From Auanema rhodensis (taxonomy: Eukaryota; Nematoda; Chromadorea; Rhabditida; Rhabditidae): 64,000 bases of DNA. The notes under the pieces are model-generated. The model was given only the letters and a program-made list of their open reading frames with translations, was not told the origin of the DNA and ran no database searches. Position numbers and translations under genes: made by a program. Positions 1 through 10,700 of this stretch are shown here, one piece after another (positions within the stretch are counted from its first letter, which is position 1; every line of letters starts with the position of its first letter). The stretch spans positions 248,001-312,000 of the forward strand of contig CAXKVF010000074.1 in the NCBI GenBank assembly GCA_964057225.1. The letters are read 5' to 3'.

Positions 1-3000
1 TGACTTTGAAATTTACGTGAACTTTAATTTATGCTAATTAAATGTACACGTGATGTGCACTTGGTATGTAACTCGCTTCACGTGAAAGATAAAGAGATGC
101 GGTTTTCAAAATTAGATTCCTCATGTCCATATTAGTCTAAAAACAAATTTTTATTGATATTGCTTCATGGTAACCATGACTTTGAAATTTACGTGAACTT
201 TAATTTATGCTAATTAAATGTACACGTGATGTGCACTTGGTGTGTAACTCGCTTCACGTGAAAGATAAAAAGATGCGGTTTTCAAAATTAGATTCCCCAT
301 GTCCATATTAGTCTAAAAACAAATTTTTATTGATATTGGTGCATGGTAACCATGACTTTGAAATTTACGTGAACTTTAATTTATGCTAATTAAATGTACA
401 CGTGATGTGCACTTGGTATGTAACTCGCTTCACGTGAAAGATGAAGAGATGCGGTTTTCAAAATTAGATTCCCCATGTCCATATTAGTCTAAAAACAAAT
501 TTTTATTGATATTGGTTCATGGTAACCATGACTTTGAAATTTACGTGAACTTTCATTTATGCTAATTAAATGTACACGTGATGTGCACTTGGTATGTAAC
601 TCGCTTCACGTGAAAGATAAAGAGATGCGGTTTTCAAAATTAGATTCCCCATGTCCATATTAGTCTAAAAACAAATTTTTATTGATATTGGTGCATGGTA
701 ACCATGACTTTGAAATTTACGTGAACTTTAATTTATGCTAATTAAATGTACACGTGATGTGCACTTGGTATGTAACTCGCTTCACGTGAAAGATGAAGAG
801 ATGCGGTTTTCAAAATTAGATTCCCCATGTCCATATTAGTCTAAAAACAAATTTTTATTGATATTGGTGCATGGTAACCATGACTTTGAAATTTACGTGA
901 ACTTTAATTTATGCTAATTAAATGTACACGTGATGTGCACTTGGTATGCAACTCGCTTCACGTGAAAGATAAAGAGATGCGGTTTTCAAAATTAGATTTC
1001 CCATGTCCATATTAGTCTAAAAACAAATTTTTATTGATATTGGTGCATGGTAACCATGACTTTGAAATTTACGTGAACTTCAATTTATGCTAATTAAATG
1101 TACACGTGATGTGCACTTGGTATGTAACTCGCTTCACGTGAAAGATAAAGAGATGCGGTTTTCAAAATTAGATTCCCCATGTCCATATTAGTCTAAAAAC
1201 AAATTTTTATTGATATTGGTTCATGGTAACCATGACTTTGAAATTTACGTGAACTTTAATTTATGCTAATTAAATGTACACGTGATGTGCACTTGGTATG
1301 TAACTCGCTTCACGTGAAAGATAAAGAGATGCGGTTTTCAAAATTAGATTCCCCATGTCCATATTAGTCTAAAAACAAATTTTTATTGATATTGGTGCAT
1401 GGTAACCATGACTTTGAAATTTACGTGAACTTTAATTTATGCTAATTAAATGTACACGTGATGTGCACTTGGTATGTAACTCGCTTCACGTGAAAGATGA
1501 AGAGATGCCGTTTTCAAAATTAGATTCCCCATGTCCATATTAGTCTAAAAACAAATTTTTATTGATATTGGTGCATGGTAACCATGACTTTGAAATTTAC
1601 GTGAACTTTAATTTATGCTAATTAAATGTACACGTGATGTGCACTTGGTATGTAACTCGCTTCACGTGAAAGATAAAGAGATGCGGTTTTCAAAATTAGA
1701 TTCCCCATGTCCATATTAGTCTAAAAACAAATTTTTATTGATATTGGTGCATGGTAACCATGACTTTGAAATTTACGTGAACTTTAATTTATGCTAATTA
1801 AATGTACACGTGATGTGCACTTGGTATGTAACTCGCTTCACGTGAAAGATAAAGAGATGCGGTTTTCAAAATTAGATTCCCCATGTCCATATTAGTCTTA
1901 AAACAAATTTTTATTGATATTGGTGCATGGTAACCATGACTTTGAAATTTACGTGAACTTTAATTTATGCTAATTAAATGTACACGTGATGTGCACTTGG
2001 TATGTAACTCGCTTCACGTGAAAGATAAAGAGATGCGGTTTTCAAAATTAGATTCCCCATGTCCATATTAGTCTAAAAACAAATTTTTATTGATATTGGT
2101 GCATGGTAACCATGACTTTGAAATTTACGTGAACTTTAATTTATGCTAATTAAATGTACACGTGATGTGCACTTGGTATGTAACTCGCTTCACGTGAAAG
2201 ATAAAGAGATGCGGTTTTCAAAATTAGATTCCCCATGTCCATATTAGTCTAAAAACAAATTTTTATTGATATTGGTTCATGGTAACCATGACTTTGAAAT
2301 TTACGTGAACTTTAATTAATGCTAATTAAATGTACACGTGATGTGCACTTGGTTTGTAACTCGCTTCACGTGAAAGATAAAGAGATCCGGTTTTCAAAAT
2401 TAGATTCCCCATGTCCATATTAGTCTAAAAACAAATTTTTATTGATATTGCTTCATGGTAACCATGACTTTGAAATTTACGTGAACTTTAATTTATGCTA
2501 ATTAAATGTACACGTGATGTGCACTTGGTATGTAACTCGCTTCACGTGAAAGATAAAGAGATGCGGTTTTCAAAATTAGATTTCCCATGTCCATATTAGT
2601 CTAAAAACAAATTTTTATTGATATTGGTTCATGGTAACCATAACTTTGAATTTTACGTGAACTTTAATTTATGCTAATTAAATGTACACGTGATGTGCAC
2701 TTGGTATGTAACTCGCTTCACGTGAAAGATAAAGAAATGCGGTTTTCAAAATTAGATTCCCCATGTCCATATTAGTCTAAAAACAAATTTTTATTGATAT
2801 TGGTTCATGGTAACCATGACTTTGAAATTTACGTGAACTTTAATTTATGCTAATTAAATGTACACGTGATGTGCACTTGGTATGTAACTCGCTTCACGTG
2901 AAAGATAAAGAGATGCGGTTTTCAAAATTAGATTCCCTATGTCCATATTAGTCTAAAAACAAATTTTTATTGATATTGCTTCATGGTAACCATGACTTTG

Positions 3001-4307
3001 AAATTTACGTGAACTTTAATTTATGCTAATTAAATGTACACGTGATGTGCACTTGGTATGTAACTCGCTTCACGTGAAAGATAAAAAGATGCGGTTTTCA
3101 AAATTAGATTCTTCATGTCCATATTAGTCTAAAAACAAATTTTTATTGATATTGGTGCATGGTAACCATGACTTTGAAATTTACGTGAACTTTAATTTAT
3201 GCTAATTAAATGTACACGTGATGTGCACTTGGTATGTAACTCGCTTCACGTGAAAGATGAAGAGATGCGGTTTTCAAAATTAGATTCCCCATGTCCATAT
3301 TAGTCTAAAAACAAATTTTTATTGATATTGGTTCATGGTAACCATGACTTTGAAATTTACGTGAACTTTCATTTATGCTAATTAAATGTACACGTGATGT
3401 GCACTTGGTATGTAACTCGCTTCACGTGAAAGATAAAGAGATGCGGTTTTCAAAATTAGATTCCCCATGTCCATATTAGTCTAAAAACAAATTTTTATTG
3501 ATATTGGTGCATGGTAACCATGACTTTAAAATTTACGTGAACTTTAATTTATGCTAATTAAATGTACACGTGATGTGCACTTGGTATGTAACTCGCTTCT
3601 CGTGAAAGATAAAGAGATGCGGTTTTCAAAATTAGATTCCCCATGTCCATATTAGTCTAAAAACAAATTTTTATTGATATTGGTTCATGGTAACCATGAC
3701 TTTGAAATTTACGTGAACTTTAATTTATGCCAATTAAATGTACACGTGATGTGCACTTGGTATGTAACTCGCTTCACGTGAAAGATAAAGAGATGCGGTT
3801 TTCAAAATTAGATTCCCCATGTCCATATTAGTCTAAAAACAAATTTTTATTGATATTGGTGCATGGTAACCATGACTTTGAAATTTACGTGAACTTTAAT
3901 TTATGCTAATTAAATGTACACGTGATGTGCACTTGGTATGTAACTCGCTTCAGGTGAAAGATAAAGAGATGCGGTTTTCAAAATTAGATTCCCCATGTCC
4001 ATATTAGTCTAAAAACAAATTTTTATTGATATTGGTTCATGGTAACCATGACTTTGAATTTTACGTGAACTTTAATTTATGCTAATTAAATGTACACGTG
4101 ATGTGCACTTGGTATGTAACTCGCTTCACGTGAAAGATAAAGAGATGCGGTTTTCAAAATTAGATTCCCCATGTCCATATTAGTCTAAAAACAAATTTTT
4201 ATTGATATTGGTTCATGGTAACCATGACTTTGAATTTTACGTGAACTTTAATTTATGCTAATTAAATGTACACGTGATGTGCACTTGGTATGTAACTCGC
4301 TTCACGT
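1..4307 (+). repeat. 176-bp satellite array A (24.5 monomers, + orientation)
   Basis: Tandem head-to-tail monomers begin at 1, 177, 353, 529 and so on to 4225, always 176 bp apart, so there is no net indel. I number monomer position 1 at the TGACTTTG motif. Copies differ by scattered single-base changes. Frequent two-state sites are GGTGCATGG or GGTTCATGG near position 163 and GATAAAG or GATGAAG near position 90. Each monomer has three ACGTG cores at positions 15-19, 48-52 and 80-84. The monomer length is not a multiple of three, so no reading frame persists. The last copy breaks after position 83, where the retroelement begins. The first 3.94 kb is a near-identical copy of 51460-55399. The function is unknown; a centromeric or pericentromeric role is only inference. 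Confidence 0.98.
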
Positions 4308-4784
4308 AAAGCTACTACCATTATCGGTTATCATACTCATTGGTGGTCCATATATGAAAACAAATCTAATTACAAACGCTTTTGTGATTTCAGTAGCCGT
4401 TTGTGCTATTAATGGGCAAGTTGTTCCCCATTTACTAAAAGCATCTTGAATACTCAAGATGTATCGATGTCCATCATTAGTGCGAGGTAAAGGACCTAGT
4501 ATATCTACATGAATACGATCAAATGGCTTTTCGGGTATAAAAAATCTTCCCATAGGTTGAATATACGATTGGTGTGGGTTAGATTTCCTACTTGCACATT
4601 TTGTACAACGATTAATAAATTCAGTTATTTGTGGAACCATATTAGTCCAAAAGAATCGTCGTCGAATCGCATCAGTAGTTTTATTTATACCTAGGTGTGC
4701 ACCAATTTTGGAATCTTCATGAAAAAACTTGATAACAACATCAGTTATTTTGTCGTTACGAGGCAAAATAATAGATGGTTTCAA
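4302..4784 (-). pseudogene. integrase N-terminal fragment, out of frame and truncated
   Basis: About 160 residues of Ty3/Gypsy integrase. The zinc-binding HHCC domain is intact: H22, H30, C60, C63. The catalytic core has the first Asp (D94, in IHVDILGPL) and the second Asp (D154, in MITDNGSSF). The catalytic Glu expected about 35 residues later is missing because the sequence ends in satellite; the last codons and the stop lie at or over the junction. Its frame is -1 relative to the polyprotein, whose TGA overlaps its first codons. It opens with TTG, not ATG. The junction is an A5 run, so a one-base loss is the simplest explanation; this is not a canonical slippery site. No integrase activity is expected from this copy. 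Confidence 0.9.
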
Positions 4785-7700
4785 TAATTTTTCGCTTGTT
4801 TTGCATGTAATATGCCTTCTCGTTCTTCATACCGGTCTGATATATTAGCCGGACAGTTATCATTATTAATTTGAGAAAGTGCTTCGCGAATCCAGGGAAC
4901 TCCAGCTTGAACTTTCCGTATTTCTTCACAATTTAGTTGGTCAATAGAAGAAATAGTTGTGATATGAGCAATAAAAGCATCAACAGGTTTTACTTTGTCC
5001 TTTGGTTTAGTAGGACGACTGTCATTTGCTTCGTTTCCTATATACCTGGAGAGAGCATCACAGACACTGTTTAATTTGCCAGGACGATATTCAATCTTTA
5101 TGTTGAAATCTTGTATCATTAGTTGATACTTGGCTAATCTACCTATGAGATCTTTACGCGACATTAAACTGGTTAATGGTCGGTGATCTGTGATAACTGT
5201 GGTAGGTACTCCTAATACATAGGTACGGAATTGTTGAAGAGCAAAGACTAAACCGAGTGCTTCAACTTCAATAGGAGGATATTTCCGTTCCGCTGGAGTC
5301 AACTTTCTACTAGCGAACGCAATCGGGTGTAATGGAGAATTTTTCTCTGCTGATTGCAATAAAACTGCTCCCACAGCGATCATACTGCCATCACTTTCTA
5401 TAACAAAAGGTTGGTCTGCTTTAGGAGGTTTCAGTACAGGGGCAGTACACAGTAATGTTTTTAAAGTTTCAAATGCGTCTGCATGTTCCGATTTCCACTC
5501 AAAAGGAGTATCCTTATGTGTTAACTTATACAATGGCTCAGCTATTCCGGCATAATTTTGAATAAACCGTCGAAAATAGTTAGTCATACCTAGAAAGGAT
5601 CTGACAGCCGTAACTGTGCTTGGATTTGGAAATTCGGAAACAGCCTGTATTTTAGCAGGATCTGGTTTAACACCATTTCTACCTATTATAAAACCCAAAA
5701 ACTTTACTTCAGTGGCTGCAAAGCAACATTTAGATAACTTAATTTTTAACCCTAGTTCAGTGACCTTTTTCAGCACTTCTTGTATATCTCTTAAATGTTC
5801 TTCAGCTGAGTTCGAAATTATTAGCAAATCATCTAGATATACAAACAGTTTGCATCTAACAAGAGATTGCAAGTATCGTACTGCGGATTGAAAAGTGTGT
5901 GGCGCTCCACACAATCCCATAGGCATTCGGCAATACTGATAGGTACCTGATGGAGTGGTAAAAGCAGTTAAGTATCTATCTGAGCGTTTCAACGGTATTT
6001 GGAAGAAACCAGAAATGAGATCAAAATTCGAAAAGAACTGAGCTCCAGCCGCTAAGTCTATGATATCAGGAATGTGTGGGATGCTGTATGTTTGTTTCTT
6101 AGTAACACTATTCAATGCTCTAAAGTCAGTAACGAACCGGAAAGAATTATCTTTCTTTTTCACAAAAACAACCGGACTAGTGAAAGTAGCCGTCGAATTT
6201 TCGATTATACCTTGCGACAACATTTCTTTCACTTGCCGTTCTACTTCTTCTTGCTTACCCAATGGTACTCTGTAAGATCTACTTTTTGGAAAATCCATAT
6301 CAGATCTTATAGGAATGGCATGTTCAACTGGTCCGCAAAAGAGACCAATATTATGATCATGGTTGAAAAATGCCGTTTGGTTTTCCTTAATGATTGTGAT
6401 CAGATTTTTCTTCATTTTATGAGACAGAGTGCAAGAATTGAAGTTCAAATCATCCAAAAGATGCTGAGGAAAAGTTGGTAACTTATCTTCCCAATCAGCT
6501 TCAGGTGGAACATAATCGTTCATAATTTCTTTAGATGCTATAAGTCCTGAACCAATGTGGTCATTTTTATTAATTTTAATTGGCTTTGAAGAATTGTTTG
6601 ATACTACCATAGTAATAGGAAAAGGTCCTATGGCGGCATCTGGAATTGATATAGGACCTGTGCTAGATTTTAAAAGAGCATATTGATCAAAATCTAATTC
6701 TGGTCCTGTTTGCAAAGATATGTGGGAGGTACTGTGTGGTGGAACTGTTACTGTGGACAAACTTATGATATTTACTGTTTTAGTTGTGGTTTTATATGCA
6801 AAACAACCAGGTTTTACTAAGGGTGTTTCCATATTACCAACAATCAACTTTCCTTTACATAGTTTTAATGTAGTAAATATCTCTCTTTCTTCCAACGTAC
6901 GCATAAAATCAGTACCAAGTAACATTTGTCCTGGACAGTCATTGTCTTCAGATATTAAAAATTCGTGTTCCACTTGGTAACCTGCTATACCCACATCTAA
7001 CTTGCATTTTCCCACAAAGCGAAACTCTGATCCATTTGCAGTGGATGCAGATTTAGAATATTTTGTAAAATATTGTCTTCCAATATATGCCAATGTGGAG
7101 AACGGAATATATGAGACCGTAGCTCCAGAATCCCATAATGCTAACAGTCCTCTACCTTCAATGTCAATATGAACAAACGGTAACATGTGTCCATTTTTCT
7201 TTGTTGTTGTGTGACATACAAAAGGTATGGCTAAAGGAATGTAAGTTATGATGGTGGGAAAATAGCTCCGCATCAATTCATCACTAACTGTTTCATGAAT
7301 CTCATCTCCCTCAAGTGGTGGAGCTGTTGGGCTCAACATGATATGGTTTATTTTTAACATAGAAGTAGGGGAGAGATAACATTTTATAGTGAAATATAAT
7401 GCTATCATTAGACATAATATCAGAGTTATACAACCGATGGTAATGAGTGTTCGTTCAATTGAACCTATACAAAAGTCAATGAACAGATCCCAGTTGGAGA
7501 AAACAATTTTCCTGGCATCTCTTATAAGTTTACTTCCTTTCAAGATGAAAGAGGAAATTTGAGGCCAATCATGTGAACGAGAAATTACGCGGAGAAGATC
7601 ATGGTGAGGTGAAGTAGATAAACTATAACCATAAGTTAATCCAATAGATAGGGCTAAGGATTTTTCAGTCGAATTTTCAAACAAATTCCGCCCTGTGAAT

Positions 7701-10700
7701 CGAAGTTTACTCAATTCAGCATAATGATCATGTTTTTCTGAATGAATACTATCTACTTTATGTGTGTCACCTTTATAATCTCTCCATGTTCCATTTTCAT
7801 ACCAAATCTCTGTCTCTTTGTGTTCACAATTGATCTCATGTCCTTCAGTGCTCAAATCGTAGCTATCGATAGGAGCAAAGAATAATTGTTTATCGTGTGT
7901 TAAAACAGGGGTCTCTGCATAACATTTATCATTGTAAGAATGATTACGATAAATGAAATGTGGTTCTATTTCCTGACAAGTTGTTATTTTTAAAACATTT
8001 CTTCCAACAAATCGGGCAACGATATCATTCCGCTGAAGCATAGCTCTTACTCCTATTGTAGGATGTATACGTAATATAGCTTGCCAGCTTTTTACAGTTT
8101 CCATTTGAGATTTACAGATGGTATGAAACTGTTGATGAAATTCGTCAATTATGGAGAGACGCGCTTTCTCAAACCCATAATTCAACTTATTATCTATTAT
8201 CGTTTTAGTTTTATGCTCTGATTTGTGGAGAACATTGTCATATACTTCTGCTACATACAACTCTCGACCTCTCTCGTACGCATTAGGGGTAGGAGTTGTT
8301 AAACTACGAATTGTAGTTTTGGTGGAAGTTATTGGGGTTACAGTAGTATGCTGTACCATATTTTTATCAGTTGTGATTTGAGTTTTAACCCAACTTATGA
8401 ATTCTAAAACTTCTGTTTTATTGAATTTAGGATTTTCCTGTGGGTATTCGATGGACTGTGGAGGAAATCCATAATATGCTGTACTATTCTTTGTATAAAG
8501 GTTGTGATAGTCAGGCAGCTTGGATATAATTGCTAAATCTTGCTCTTGGTTATTTCTAACAGTAGCATCAGCTTTTTGTTGTCGACTGACTTGCATGTCA
8601 CGAGATATTTGTTCTTTTCCCGATTGTTGTTGGATCATGAATAACATGCCTTGAGCAGTTGCAATAATTTCAGATTGATTCATATTTCCACTGCGTGGTA
8701 ATATAGATGGATATAAGGCTCTTGCCAACTGTTCAATTGATGGAACTGTTTGTGTACCATCAAGAATTGTGGCTTGATATACTACTGCGTGAGCCATTCC
8801 TCGAAAGAAATCTTCTATGGATGTTGTAGATTTCATCAAAGATCTTTTTAACCGAGGAACTTCTATACGACGAGCTACTTGAGTGATAAGATCATCCAAT
8901 TTCATGCTATTAATCATCTGTCTAGTAGCCAGTTTAATTTCCTCTATACCCATACATTGTAAAATCAAAAGATTGGGATCTTTGAAATTATTAGACTTTG
9001 CCCAGTTAGTTATATGATCTTTTGTCAATCCTAAACTAACAATTGTGTCAATGAACAGTGGATTATCTATCGCGAATTGGAGCAAACTCTCATAAGATGA
9101 TGTAGCTGCATATCTCATATATTTTGCGTAAAACTTAGTGATAGATGCAGATCCAAAAATGAAAGTAGGTCTTAGAAATGGAAACGCATATGGTTGGGAT
9201 TTCGCATTAACAAAAAGATAATCATCACTGAAAGAGCGATGTTTTTGAGGTAATGCATTACGTTTATTTCTGCGTCTATCAGCATTAAGCAAAGTATTGG
9301 AAAGGTCAAGCAAATTATAAACACGGGGATATGCTGTGAATCGGATAATTGCCTCAGAAGATGATTCAAAAACAGCGAATTCGAAACAAGATTGAACGTG
9401 AGCGGATGTGGAATGATTTTGGAGAACAAAAGCGCTTTCAATAGAGTGAACTAGAAGAATATGATCACCCAACATGGCGGAGAAGGGGCCAAGTTTTTGA
9501 TAGTGACAGACAACTGATAGGATAGGTGGTTGCCAGATAACTGCACCTTCACCAGTTGCACAAAACCCTTCATTTCCTTTACAATTATCAGTATTTATAA
9601 ATAAGTCTGATACAATGTGATCTTCTTTCAATCTAGTTATTATCCCTCGCTTCAATACAAATTGTTCAATTTCTACACATTCTTCAGTGGACCAAGAGCG
9701 AGTTGGATTATGCTCGTTTAATGGTGTTTCAAAAACTGAATGCTGTTGGGCATTCATGATTTTATCATTCCACATACGATTTCTATGTGCTCGAACACAA
9801 TCTTTCTTATCTACTGTTTCAATATGAGAGAATGTGGTGTTACGATCTCTCAAAAACATGAAATCTCTCACACAGCTTTTATACTTTTTCACATAGCATT
9901 TCCATGCTTCCCATGACTCTATCTCAGCCTTTGGTAGATATATTTCTACCTCAACACTGTGAGCCTTTTCAATTTCTGCCTTATGGCAGCCTGTGACCAC
10001 AGGAGGTGTTACTAATATACCCCCTTCAGATTGAGCGCAAATCTGATATTTTGCCGACCCAAAGGGAAGGCATGAGAGTGCCAATAAAGTCAGGCACAAC
10101 GTGACCGGTGGCATGAATGGGGTCGCTACGCTGTATACCCTTGAGTTACCATTCCCATTGGCTGATGGTCTTTGTCTTCTTGGGGAACTAGGCCTAGGGT
10201 TCCAAGACGAGCTATTGGCATTTCTGCCATTGGCAAATGGGCGGTTTCCCGGGTTAGGACGCCTATTCATATTCCCGTTCTGCGAGTTATTATTATTATA
10301 ACGTACGGCAGAAGGTCGCTCTCTCTCTCGCTCATAATCATTAGAGCCATTATTGTGCTGAGTCCAGTTATTATTTTTTTTATTATTTTTATTATTTTTA
10401 TAATTTTTATTATTATTATTATTCCTACTTCTTTCTCTTTCTTCACTAAAGCTTAATTTATGTTGTAAAGCATTTATGAGCTCCTTCAAGGTGCTGGTGT
10501 CTTCATTTCTTTTCATGAAGCTATTCCGAACGCCTTCTTCAAACCTAGCTAATTTCTTAGCTTGTTCATAAGTGGCGGGGTTTTTAGTTAAAACCGCAAT
10601 ACCCAGTTCCTCTTTTAAACCATTTAAAAATGCCGTTTTCAACATTGGTTCCCGCTCGGGATCCATTGGTGACATTATGGTGCTTGCCATTCTCTCTAAT

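Larger units (their letters stand above)
7331..10114 (-). other. envelope-like glycoprotein inside the polyprotein (residues 383-1310)
   Basis: A type I membrane glycoprotein by architecture. It starts at an in-frame Met (383) followed by a signal-peptide-like stretch. The ectodomain is about 870 residues with eight N-glycosylation sequons (N474, 615, 861, 925, 947, 1106, 1156, 1196). A furin-type site RNKR (664-667) divides a Cys-rich first half (ten Cys, 408-625) from a second half with few Cys (769, 1049, 1095, 1113, 1145, 1264 before the anchor). One membrane anchor lies at about 1272-1295. Residues about 1040-1145 show a long helix, then a segment ending in Cys1095, then Cys1113-Tyr and a Pro three residues on, then Cys1145. 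By memory of the fold this resembles the central helix region and following domain of herpesvirus gB-like class III fusogens. It could be expressed from the polyprotein, by splicing, or by initiation at Met383; the sequence does not decide this. Confidence 0.72.

Noticed and set aside
1-4307. CRISPR-like regular repeats
   Set aside because: The 176-bp units are adjacent copies without unique spacers; this is satellite DNA.
4255-4449. 64-codon plus-strand frame crossing the satellite-integrase junction
   Set aside because: It is a chimera of satellite and antisense integrase.
4775-4800. Programmed -1 frameshift site between RNase H and integrase
   Set aside because: The local sequence does not form a canonical X XXY YYZ heptamer, and a homopolymer base loss is simpler. 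Kept only as an open alternative.
6074-6481. 135-codon plus-strand frame, and other plus-strand frames at 5616, 6060, 6720, 10101 and 10839
   Set aside because: They lie antisense to the polyprotein and mirror its codon structure; no independent protein features.
9172-9441. 89-codon minus-strand frame inside the env-like region
   Set aside because: It overlaps the long frame in another phase and shows only hydrophobic low-information sequence.
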